NCBI RefSeq assembly: GCF_030272615.1
Contig: NC_081405.1
Location: 575,159,752-575,223,751 of the forward strand
Length of the DNA: 64,000 nucleotides
Direction: 5' to 3'
Source of the DNA: Cryptomeria japonica
Taxonomy: Eukaryota > Streptophyta > Pinopsida > Cupressales > Cupressaceae
Shown: positions 21,995 to 32,405 of the stretch, one piece after another
Position numbering within the stretch: position 1 is the stretch's first letter
Layout of the letters: every line of letters begins with the position of its first letter
Position numbers and translations under genes: made by a program
The notes under the pieces: model-generated
The model's database searches: none
What the model was told of the DNA's origin: nothing
The model's input: only the letters and a program-made list of their open reading frames with translations

Positions 21995-24900
21995 GACCAT
22001 AAGGGGTCTTATGTTGTCCTTAAGGGTCATATGGTGTCCCATGACCACTTAGGACACAATATGACCCTTTAGAACATAATATGACCCCTATGGATACCAT
22101 ATGACTCATAATGACCCAATATGGTGTCATAAGGGGTCATATGTTGTCCTTAGGGGTCATATGGTATCCCATGACCCCTTAGGACACCATATGACCCATA
22201 ACAAAACAATTTGATGTCCTAAGGGGTCATATGGTGTTCTAAGGGGTCGTAGAACACAATATGACTACTTAGGACACCATAGGACCCAGAAAAACCCAAT
22301 ATGGTGTCATACGGGGTCGTATATTGTCCTTAGGGGTCATATGGTGTCCCATGACTACGTAGAACATAATATGACACATAATGATATAATTTAGTGTCTT
22401 AATGGGTCATATGGTGTCCTAAGGGGTCGTAGGACACAATATGACCCCTATGGACACCATATGACTCATAATGACCCAATAGGGTGTCCTAACAAGTTGT
22501 ATAATGTCATTAGGGGTGATATGGTGTCCCATGACCCCTTAGGACACAATATGACCCATAACAACAAAAAATGGTGTCTTAAGGGGTCATATAGTGTCCT
22601 AAGCAGTCGTAGGAAACAATATGAGCCTTGAGGACACCATATGACCCATAACAACACAATTTGGTATCCTAAGGGGTCATATGGTATCCTAAGGGGTTGT
22701 AGGACATAATATGACCCCTTAAGACATGGTAGGACATGGTATGACCCATAACAACCCAATACGGTGTCTTAAGGGGTTCTATGGTGTCTTAAGGGGTCAT
22801 ATGGCGTCATAAAGGGTTGTATGTTGTCCTAACGGGTCATTTGGTGTCCTAAGGGGTTATATGGTGTCATAAAGGATCATATGTTGTCCTTAGGGGTCAA
22901 ATGGTGTTCCAAGACCCCTTATGGCATAATATAACCCACAACGACAAAATTTGGTGTCTTAAGGGGTCATATGGTGTCCTACGAGGTTTTAGGACACAAT
23001 ATGACCCCTATGGACACTATATGACTCATAATGGCCCAATATAGTGTCATAAGGGGTCATATATTGTCCATAGGGATCATATGGTGTTGCATGACCCCTT
23101 AGGACACAATATGACCCATAATGACAAAATTTGGTGTCTTAAGGGATCATATAGTGTCCTAAGCAGTTGTAGGAAACAATACGACCCCTTAGGACAACAT
23201 ATGACCCATAACAAAATAATTTGGTGTCTTAAGGGGTCATATGGTGTCCAAAGGGGTTATAGGACATAATATGACCTGGTAGAATACCATAGGACCCACA
23301 AAAACCCAATATGGTATCTTAAGGGGTCATATGGTGTCCTAAGAGCTCATAGAACACAATATGACCCCTTAGGACACTATAGGACCCATAACAACCCAAT
23401 ATGCTATCATAATGGGTCGTATGGTGTCATAAAGGGTCATACATTGTCCTTAGGGGTCAAATGGTGTCCCATGACCCCTTAGGACACAATATGACCCATA
23501 ATGACAAAATTTGGTGTCTTAAGGGGTCATATGGTGTCCTAAGGGGTCGTTGGACACAATATGGCCCATAACAACCCAATATGGTGTCTTAAGGGGTCAT
23601 ATGGTGTCCTAAGGGGTCGTAGGACACAATATGACCCTATAGGACACCATATGACCCATAATGACACACTTTGGTTTCTTAAGGGTTCATATAGTGTCCT
23701 AAGGGGTCATAGGACACAATATATGCCCTTAGGATGCTATATGACCCATAACAACCCAATATGGTTTCTTAAGGGGTCACATGGTATCCTAAGGGGTCGT
23801 GGGACAAAATATGACCCCTTAGGACACCATAAGACCCATAACGACCCAATACGGTGTCTTAAAGAGTCATATGGTGTCCTAAGGGGTCATAGAACACAAT
23901 ATGACCTCTTACGAAACCATAAGACCCATAACAACCTAATATGGTGTCTTAAGGGGTCATATGGTGTCCTAAGGGCTTGTAGGACACAATATGACCCCTT
24001 AGGATACCATAAGACCCATAACAAGCCAATATGGTGTCATAAGGGGTCGTATGTTGTCCTTAAGGGTCAAATGGTGTCCCATGACCCCTCAGAACACATT
24101 ATGATCCCTTAGGACACCATATGAACCATAACAACAAAAATTTATGTTTAAGGGGTTATATGGTATCCTAAGGGGTTGTAGGACACAATATGACCCCTAT
24201 GGACACCATACAACTCATAACGACCCAATATGGTGTCATAAGGACTTGTATGTTGTCCTTAGGGGTCATATGGTGTCCAATGACCCTTTAGGACACCATA
24301 TGGCCCATAACGACACAATTTGGTGTCTTAAGGGGTCATATGGTGTCTTAAGGGGTTGTAGGACATAATATGACCCCTTAGGACACCATATGACCCATAA
24401 CAACCCAATATAGTGTCTTAAGGGGTCATATGGTGTCTTAAGGGGTTGTAAGGCACAATATTACCCCTTAAGACACCATAGGATCCATAACTACCCAATA
24501 TGGTGTCATAAGGGCTTGTATGTTGACATTAGGGTTCATATGGTGTTCCATGACCCCTTAGGACACAATATAACCCATAACGACAAAATTTGTTGTCTTA
24601 AGGGGTCATATGTTGTCCTAAGGAATCGTAGGACACAATATGAACCCTATGGATACCATATGACGAACCAATATGGTGTCACAAGGGGTCATATGTTGTC
24701 CTTAGGGGTCATATGATGTCCCATGACCCCTTAGGATGCCATATGACCCATAACGACACAATTTGGTTTCTTAGGGGGGTCATATGGTGTCTTAAAGAAT
24801 CGTAGGACACAATATGACCCCTTAGGACACCATAAGACCCATAAAAACCCAATATAGTGTCTTAAGGTGTCATACGGTGTGCTAAGGGGTCGTAGGACAC

Positions 24901-25625
24901 AATATGACCCCTTAGGACACCATAGGAACCATAACGACCCAATATGCTATCATAAGGGGTGGTATGTTGTCCTTAGGTTTCATATGGTGTCCCATGACCC
25001 ATTAGGACACCATTAAACCTCTAACAACATAGTTTGGTGTCTGAAGGGGTCATATGGTGTCCTAAGGGGTCATAGGACATAATATGACCCCTTAGGACAC
25101 CATATGACCCATAACGACCCAGTATAGTGTCATAAGGCATCATATGTTGTCCTTAGGGGTCATATGGTGTCCCTTTACCTCTTAGGACACAATATGACCC
25201 ATAACGACACAATTTGGTGTCTTAAGAAGTCATATAGTGTCCCAAGGGGTTCTAGGACACAATGTGACCCCTTAGGACACTATAGGACCCATAACAACCC
25301 AATATGGTGTTTTAAGGGGTCATATGGTGTCCTAAGGGGTCATAGGACATAATATGACCCCTTAGGACACCATATGACCCTAAATGACACCATATGGTGT
25401 CATAAGGGGTCATATGACCCATAACAACACTGTATAGAATTGTAAAGCGTTATATTGTGTCCTAAGAGGTCATATGGTGTCTTAAAGGGGTCATATGACA
25501 CAATATGACCCCTTAAAATACAATATGACCCATAATGACACAATTTGGTGTCTTAAGGGGTTATATGGTGTCCTAAGGGATTTTAGGACACAATATGACC
25601 CCTTAGGATACCATACAACCCATAA
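21995..25625. repeat. 90-bp minisatellite, about 40 copies, self-complementary unit
   Basis: Period is exactly 90 bases where clearest: the 'atggtgtctt' register falls at 23581, 23671, 23761, 23851, 23941 and 24031. Each unit holds the arm GGGGTCATATGGTGTCCTAA followed, after ~14 bases, by its complement TTAGGACACCATATGACCCC, so single strands can fold into a ~25-bp hairpin every 90 bases. Because 90 is divisible by three, open frames of 30-residue repeats (for example 23561-24112) arise. Frames do not persist across the array, so I do not call a protein. Confidence 0.93.
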
Positions 25626-25722
25626 TATCTCTCTCCCTCTCCCCTAATCTCTCTCTCTCTCTCTCCCCTCCCTCTCCCCCCTCTCTCTCTATGTATATAT
25701 ATATCCCCCTGTCTCTCTCCCC

Positions 25723-25773
<51 letters not shown>

Positions 25774-25779
25774 TCCCTA
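25626..25779. repeat. (CT)n microsatellite, right border of the minisatellite
   Basis: CT runs broken by CCCTAATCTCTC and a short 'atgtatatatatat' insert. Inverse counterpart of 21857-21994. Confidence 0.9.
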
Positions 25780-26756
25780 ATATCATATACTAATTTATTT
25801 ATAAATTAATATACTTAAATATTATATATTAATATATTAATAAATAATAAATTAATTATGTGCAAATTGAGTTAGTGAATTTACTTATTAAAATTGAATA
25901 TCCAATTGTTTGTTATAAAAATTTCAAATTTCAAATTTTGGCTTGGGAATGCTTTAGGATTTGGCTTGGAATTGACAATCCTAGAAAGTCAACTGAAAAA
26001 ATGTGTTTTTCAGTATTCCTTAATTTTCTAGACTTTACACTGGTGGCTAACGACTTCTTTTGTAGCCAAAATTGATAAAACGAAAAGGGTTTTTTAAGGA
26101 TGTTCACAACTTTCCAACAATATAATGTTTGTCTTATTTTGACTTTCATAAATAATTATTATTTATCTTCTAATTGAATTCTAACAATAGTCGTGATTGA
26201 TAGACTGACTGAAAAACACTCATAACTTTCAAACAGTATAACATTTTTTGAATCCGAAACATGCATCACATCCTATGCTTTGTCTATTATAGGGGAACAT
26301 TAAAAAAAAAAAAATTCATTAGGTTTTGACCAAGTTAAGGTGGTTAGACATAAGAATTTCTAAACTGCAAAAAAGTTGTAGTAAAAAATTCAGAAATAAT
26401 TATTTACTTTATTAAAAATTATAAAAAAATATGTGTCACATCCGGACATGAGGCTAATACTTATATTATAAATATTATTAAAAAAAATTTGATTTTATTG
26501 TGATTAGGGTGGATAGACATATGCCTACTTCTTATCTTTTTCCTGAAATTTTAGTACCACTACATTAGAATTTAAAATTTTCATCAGATAGGTTTTGTTT
26601 TTTTCAAAAAACAACTAGTAGCTTAGAAACTAAATTCAATTTTCTATAGATTCTCTCGTTACATATTTTAAAAATAATGTTCACAACTTATTCAAATTTT
26701 CATATCAAGTTGCATAACTCTGATTTTCTGAAATTTCATTGCCACTTAAGGTCCTG
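25780..26756. other. Right subterminal region of transposon T
   Basis: AT-rich, no gene. From about 26200 to the end it matches the miniature T-like element at 28118-28716 in inverted orientation. Both contain, for example, the complement of 'ttcaggaaaaagataagaag' and of 'attgaatttagtttctaag'. Confidence 0.8.
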
Positions 26757-26786
26757 TTTTGGCACACCATGATCCTGCACATACCC
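26757..26786. repeat. Right terminal inverted repeat of T
   Basis: On the plus strand it ends CCATGATCCTGCACATACCC. The roughly 560 bp inside this end (about 26200-26786) match, in inverse, most of the miniature element at 28118-28716. Confidence 0.85.
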
Positions 26787-27636
26787 TATAATTGTCTTGA
26801 TCTTTGTTGTAATGATTTGTATGATGATTTTTAATGATATATGATGAAAATTCATTTTAATTATTGATGTATCTAGGGTTTTGTAACCGACAACTATGTA
26901 AATTGTATTTAGGTCAATTTTGATGAAGTTTATTGTGTCGGTAATCTGAGAAAACCATGTGTAGCTGAACTAAAAGTCTGTGTCTACAAAAATGAACCAG
27001 ATTAGACCTGAAGTGGATCTGAATAAGAAAGCAGGAAGTTTTATTTCCAGATCATTCATCTTTTATTCCCTAACAGTTGCAGTAGGTTCAAAATACCTTA
27101 ATTGAGTAGGTCCTAATAGGCCTTGTTCATGTAAATCCCTTAACTAAGTAGCTCAACAACTTGAGTTTAAATCCTCCGATGAGGTTGATTCTATCAAGAA
27201 AAAGATCTTAACAGAGCTCATATTATGAATCCCTTGACAGGGTGACTCCTAATAGGGTCTACTCCTAGCCGAACATCATTGTAAGCTCCTAATTGGGCTA
27301 GGCTCCTAACAGGGCACATTCTAAAAGAGTGCATTATCTTGTGGGTACCAATTCCCACCATGGTTTTTCTCATTTGGGTTTCCAGGTGAAAATAATCATG
27401 TTCATATTGTGATTGGTTTGTTTTTGTGTTAATTTGATATCTTTCTATTGCATGCATGATATGGAACACTTAAATGAGCATTTTGATAAATCTGATTAGC
27501 AGATTGATTTCAGTGGATATTGGTACTGGTTATGATTTGTTTTGGTGAAGTATTGATCAATATTGTTTATGATTTTAGTTTCTTATTAATATCAATTCAC
27601 CCCCCTCTTAGTATTAACTGGAACCTCTAAATAACA
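26787..27636 (+). repeat. 3' LTR of copia A, second part
   Basis: Resumes the LTR after transposon T. From 26791 ('attgtcttga') it follows 3940-4785 of the 5' LTR to the final ATAACA. The first four bases, TATA, are the right copy of T's target duplication; the left copy is TGTA, a single G-to-A difference. Confidence 0.9.
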
Positions 27637-27662
27637 ATACGTAGTTGCGGAAGTTAACATTG

Positions 27663-27866
27663 ACTCATCAAAGATATATTAATACATAATATAGACATAA
27701 ACTTTAGATGATAAGGTACAATTATGTGTAGTTAATACTTACTCTTTGTATTTCACATCATTGTAAAGCTAAACTACACCATTATAAGTTCATGTCAATG
27801 ATAACATATAGAATACCAATTTTCCACTACTCTACCCCTTTGTCATATTATAGGTTGTTTTCAACA
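27663..27866 (-). repeat. LTR-like fragment, copy 1 (uninterrupted)
   Basis: About 204 bp ending AACAATCTCCCCCTTAG, which on the minus strand is a polypurine tract followed by TTGTTG. It is the 3'-LTR start of an old minus-strand copia-type element. It is a diverged direct repeat of 27941-28778 and gives the empty site for the miniature element in that copy. Confidence 0.6.
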
Positions 27867-27940
27867 ATCTCCCCCTTAGTCGTCATCTTTCTTTGACACA
27901 AAAATTGAATTTTTTTATTATATAACTCATAAAAACTATT

Positions 27941-28778
27941 ACTCAACAAACATACACTAATACACACTATAAACATTAACTTTAAAAGATAAGGTACGAC
28001 TTTGTATAGTTAATACCTATTCCTTCTCTTCCATATTTAGTGCAATGCTAAACCCTTGTATTCCACATCACCATAAAGTTGAATGACACCATTATACGTT
28101 GGAATCAATGATAACAAGGGTATGGAAAGGATCATGATGGGACAAACAAGCCCATAAGTGGAAATGAAAAATTCAGAAAATAAAGTTAGGCAACTTGACG
28201 TTAAAATAAGAATAAGTTACAAACATTATTTCCAAAATATGCAAGAATAGAACCTATAGAAAATTGAATTTAGTTTCTAAGATACTAGTTTTTATATGAA
28301 AAAAATAAATCCTTTTGATCAAAATTTGAAATTGCAATGTAGTAGTTCTAAAATTTCAGGAAAAAGATAAGAAGCGGGTTCTTGCTTGACCACCCTAACC
28401 ACAATCAAATCATTATTATTTTTAATAAGATTTTTTATATATATAGAAGACTCGTGTATGAATGTGACACATAATTTTTTGTATAATTTTTGAAAGAATT
28501 AGTTAATTATGATTTTCTTACTACTTTTAAAAACATAAAAAACATCAAAGATTTATGAAATTTAGTTATTTTTTTAATCCTATAGTATGTGGTGCATGTT
28601 TCAGATTCAAAAAGTATGATCGTTGAAAGTTATAGATATTTTTCAATTATCCTATCAATTAGCACTTTAGTTATAATATCACCACTATTTGACCCCTCAT
28701 GATCTTGCATATACCCACAAGCAAATGCCATAGCTATTTAATTCCACTCGTTAGTTGTGTCATAGGTTATTTGCACCA
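27941..28778 (-). repeat. LTR-like fragment, copy 2 (interrupted by a MITE)
   Basis: Repeats the order of copy 1 ('gataaggtac', 'agttaatac', 'aaagttgaatgacaccatta', then after the insertion 'gtcataggttatttgcaccaatctctcag'). The 599-bp element at 28118-28716 plus its duplicated ACAA sits between. Confidence 0.6.
28118..28716. mobile_element. 599-bp miniature (MITE-like) derivative of transposon T
   Basis: Ends GGGTATGGAAAGGATCATGA and, on the complement, GGGTATATGCAAGATCATGA. It is flanked by a perfect ACAA / ACAA duplication (28114-28117, 28717-28720). Nearly all its length aligns with the last ~570 bp of T in inverse, so it looks like an internal-deletion derivative of the same family. The pre-insertion sequence is seen in the paralogous copy near 27800 (..AATGATAACATATAGAATAC). 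No coding capacity. Confidence 0.9.
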
Positions 28779-28879
28779 ATCTCTCAGTTAGTCATACAAC
28801 TGTACTTATATAGATGTATAATGGGTTGACATCAATGACTACACATTACTCCATATTTATAACTTATTGATTTTTTTTT

Positions 28880-29620
28880 TTGAAGTGTACTCCCTTTATC
28901 ATCTCCTTTGGTTGTTTATTAACTAAGCAAGCTCCAAACTCCCTTAAAACATATCTAGAAAATACCCCTTTATAGTTTAGAGTATTCAAAAGATTATAAA
29001 CTTGTATATTCTCAACCTAATCAGTGAAGATACAATTCTAATCTTTTGAATCAAGATTAAATCACTTATCCTGATGCACATGAATAAAAGAATCATAAGA
29101 AAATACCATTAAGTATGAAATTAAAATATTTCTACCTATCAACACTTTATAAGGCATTTTTTCAATAAGATATGAACAAGGAGATCTATTAATTAATGAA
29201 CAAGTGGTACTAATATTTTATCCCCTATAACATCTATAAATCTTAGAATCCCTAAACATGATCCCATCCCTTCCCATTAAGGTTTGGTATATTGCATTTT
29301 TTCACCCCATTTTTTTCACAAGCATAAGTAGTAGTCCTCTACTAAACAATACCTACATGTTTACAAAATGTATTAAATTCACTAGAGGAATATTCGACCT
29401 CATTATCAATCTAAACATTATTATCTAGTTATATGATCATCTCTTGACTAAGGCCTTAAATTGCTTAGAACTTTATAAACATATGAGATTTAGAATGCAT
29501 AAAATAAATGCAAGTGTATCTTAAGAATGTTTGAGCGAGTTAGTATTTACTATATGCTTATGTTTCCTTAAACATTAATCATTTGTTTGTTAGAAAAATA
29601 TTATTCAATATTTCCTAAGT
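28880..29620 (-). pseudogene. Degraded copia pol remnant, minus strand
   Basis: Minus-strand reading shows INRSPCSYLIEKMPYKVLIG and RDSKIYRCYRG-type pieces of the integrase C-terminal half. It is the diverged counterpart of 2450-2960 in the same orientation. Stops in all frames. Together with the LTR-like copies at 27663-28778 it may be the 3' part of one old element. It is cut on the right by an LTR-like start at 29644. Confidence 0.55.
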
Positions 29621-29643
29621 GAATTGATATTTATAGTAGGGAT

Positions 29644-29882
29644 GTTGGAGTTTACCTACTCCCTACCTACCCTTTAATCCTATTGAGACATGTGAGATTT
29701 TGCTTCATTCTCTTATCTAAAAATATTGCCTATTTATGTTAGGATTTTGTACATTCTTAATCATCTCAATATCTTAATATCTTAAAATTTCAATAACATC
29801 ATTATTTCTGGAAAGATAATATTCTTCTTGTGTGAATGTTATATTGTTGTTTATGATCATGAAATATAGTCTTTTACCAACT
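29644..29882 (+). repeat. Short LTR-like sequence followed by a primer site
   Basis: Starts TGTTGGAGTTTACCTACTCC and runs ~239 bp to TTTTACCAA, directly followed by a copia-type primer site TTGGTATCAGGTCC (29883-29896). No second LTR was found before 32405, so this is a partial element. Confidence 0.5.
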
Positions 29883-32405
29883 TGGTATCAGGTCCTTCTT
29901 CCAACATCGCCTTCGGTATTTGAGAATCTTCATCAATGTTTGATTCAGGTCAAATTATTTCTATTGAAGGGTATTTGTTGAATGATTATTTTCCCATTAT
30001 AATTTGGTAAAAATCATTTTCACTTTATTGTTTATTGCCCATTTTTATAATGATATAATTATCTATTTATTTATCCTTGGTTGTATTGGTCGACACTAAT
30101 TTCATCAACTTGCACCATTATTTGAGATCATTAGTGGTAGCTAACTTATCCATAGGTTCTATTTCATTGTGGAGAACAAGATCTTTTTTTTAGTTTATTA
30201 TTTCTTAATCTCATTTGATGCCATATTTTGATACATTTGATGAAATTTTTTGAAATTTGTAAGTTTAATCGGTTCCATGACACTCTTTTCTTATGGAATT
30301 AGGGTTTACTGCAATTTGCATTTGTTTTAGGTTCGATGATATTTATTTGGCAACTAGTTGATATTGAGATGTCAAGGCATATGATTTATTTGTGGGGCCC
30401 AATTTTGTCCATATTCACTACAATGGTTCCCCTTTTTATTAGTTAGGCCATCTTTCTCATTATATATCATAGTGACATTTTGGAAGTAACCACTAGCATG
30501 TATTCTCCTCTTTGGATGACACTTTATTACCATCTACAAGATTCTGTGTTGTCGATAAAAAATCTATGTGGCAAATATTATTATTGTCGATGACATTCTC
30601 ATGCAAAAGGCTCCTTTCTTTACCTTGTCCATGGTCTGTATGATTGGTTGACTCAAGGATTTTTATAGAGGTTTCATCTACTCTATGATAATATTCATTT
30701 TGGATTTAGACGGTGGTGTGATGAATGGTTAGACTCATTGTAGATCGGCCCATGAAATAATTTGGGAAATTCATCCTTCCTCATTGACCAATTTTTTTAT
30801 TATTAGAGAAAATTTATAAAGTTTTTTCACAAAATAATTTCATTTAGGGTTTTGTTTGTGCACACATTCGATCGGCAGGTTCATTTGAAGCCATTGTTTC
30901 ATATGTTTTGTCCCACACTCAATATTTTTCTATAGTAATAAGGCTTTCACTACCCTGTTGATAAAATACTTATCAAGAGATTAAGCTCACTCATGTGCCC
31001 TTGCAAAGTTTTACTTGGCAATTTTACTAGTGCTTGTAATGTTGTATTCATGCTCGATGAGTTTAGCAGTTTGACTTGGTGTATTTCTAGTGTGGGTACC
31101 CAACAACTCACCACCCTTAAGGAGCACATATTTTACAAGAAGATGCTTATTCATGTTAATTTTTTTTTCTCAAATTGAGGCATCCTTTTCAAAATTGTAT
31201 TTTACAAATGTATGATGATTTTATAAATCCAGATATCAACAAAAACCTCTTTTTGTAAAATTCATTTTGGACAAGGTATTTTATAGTTGTTTTACAACTT
31301 CATACTCAATTTTGTTGATTGAAGTTTAAATATTGGTTTTGTGCAATATCATTTTTGTAGGTCTCTTTATGATGTGAGAAGTGTATCATTGATTATATAA
31401 TGGATTATGAAAGACATCCTTGTGTTATTACTTTAACTAAATATAACTACTAGTAATTGGCAAAAGTAATAATCACACATCATAGATGGCTTAATCTCTT
31501 GCTTCATCTTTATGGACTCATTCTTGATCATATCATAAGATTTATAGGTTATAGCAGTAGTAAAAAAAATCCTACATATCTACCCCAAGTTTAAAGGTAT
31601 TAAATGTCCACACATAGTTTGAAGCATTATTTAGAAAAAATTAGGATATCCTCATGTTCCCCCATTCCTATATGGTTGTAATTATATGTACTTCTTTCCC
31701 TTGATTATGTTGATAATATTTTCTTTGATGGTTGTACCCTATATGACTTTGAATACTAGGTAGTAGTTTACACATATGATGATCTAGAGGCTCCTCCTAT
31801 AACTCCAACTTCTCTAATTGATATCACACATTCAATTTTTATTTGTGATTCCAATAAGTTATTGCAACAAGTATTTATATGTCTTCTTGATTAGGATTCA
31901 TATTTTCTATATATTGGTTCATTATTCATGGAGGCTCACATTTCATATTTGGGAGACATATTTGATGGTTTATCTCTCCTATTTGGTGATAGTTGTGCCA
32001 CTATTCTTGTCACTTCATCTTTAACTTTATAGCTTTTTCAAAATTAGTTTCTATTAATTCCTTAGTTGTCACCTTGTAGTGTGATTGGGTGTGCACTTGA
32101 TTGGTTTTTGGTATCTTCATAATCAAAGGTCTTGATGACATATGAGTATATTTTGGGGACATAATCTCTGAGCATTTGGATTTTTCTTCCTACAAATTCC
32201 TATCTAGAATGGGAAGCATTCCTACATTTGTACTTGGTTTATCTTCTCCTGTAGGGAAAAATTTTCTTTGTACATACTGGAGTATGTTTTTCTTTCAATA
32301 AAAAGCCATTTTTCCAAGATGTTATCCATTATAAGGGGCCATGTGTTATCCTTCCTTCCTTTGGGAGAAAAATTCATTGTATATACATGATGTATGTAGA
32401 ACTTG
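29883..32405. other. AT-rich sequence, probable decayed internal region of the preceding element
   Basis: Only short open frames (30993-31178, 31818-32024). No protease, integrase or reverse-transcriptase motif could be read with confidence. Two similar phrases near 32267 and 32372 ('gggaaaaattttctttgtac' / 'gggagaaaaattcattgtat') suggest a short duplication. Confidence 0.4.

Larger units (their letters stand above)
8692..26786. mobile_element. Giant DNA transposon T (18.1 kb) with terminal inverted repeats
   Basis: The insertion into the LTR of A is defined exactly by comparison with the intact 5' LTR. Its ends are inverted repeats, GGGTTAGTATAGGATCATGG on the left and GGGTATGTGCAGGATCATGG on the complement of the right. 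By my alignment 24 of the first 30 bases match. The flanks are TGTA / TATA, a 4-bp duplication with one change. Without the inserted LINE, T is about 11 kb. It holds a decayed six-exon gene, a minus-strand ORF, a 358-bp tandem array and a 90-bp minisatellite. I see no recognisable transposase or DDE motif. GGG...CCC ends with 4-bp duplications do not fit CACTA (3 bp), hAT (8 bp) or Mutator (~9 bp). Sola-type elements are reported to make 4-bp duplications, but I cannot test that assignment. Confidence 0.85.
3223..27636 (+). mobile_element. Copia element A, 3' LTR split by an 18-kb transposon
   Basis: A Ty1/copia LTR retrotransposon. The 5' LTR starts TGTTGGCATGATTGGC at 3223 and ends ATAACA at 4785. 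An iMet-type primer site follows, then a degraded gag-pol, a polypurine tract ending at 7939, and the 3' LTR in two parts, 7940-8691 and 26787-27636. The tail of the 3' LTR (26791-27636) has the same length as the matching piece of the 5' LTR (3940-4785, 846 bp each). Flanks are ATACA (3218-3222) and ATACG (27637-27641), a 5-bp duplication with one mismatch. The internal region is only 3.15 kb because most of reverse transcriptase and all RNase H are missing. Confidence 0.9.

Noticed and set aside
22466-25352. ORFs within the 90-bp minisatellite as a repeat protein gene
   Set aside because: Open frames come and go with unit variants and appear on both strands; explained by a period divisible by three.
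21995-25625. CRISPR-like or other regularly spaced array
   Set aside because: Units are contiguous and self-similar with no unique spacers, and the setting is a plant transposon.
25860-26149. Overlapping 71- and 72-codon ORFs near T's right end
   Set aside because: The same region recurs without an open frame in the miniature element; not coding.
8692-26786. T as a Helitron
   Set aside because: It has terminal inverted repeats and a target duplication, and lacks TC...CTRR ends.
8692-26786. T as a CACTA element because of its size and internal repeats
   Set aside because: Ends begin GGG rather than CACTA, and the duplication is 4 bp, not 3.
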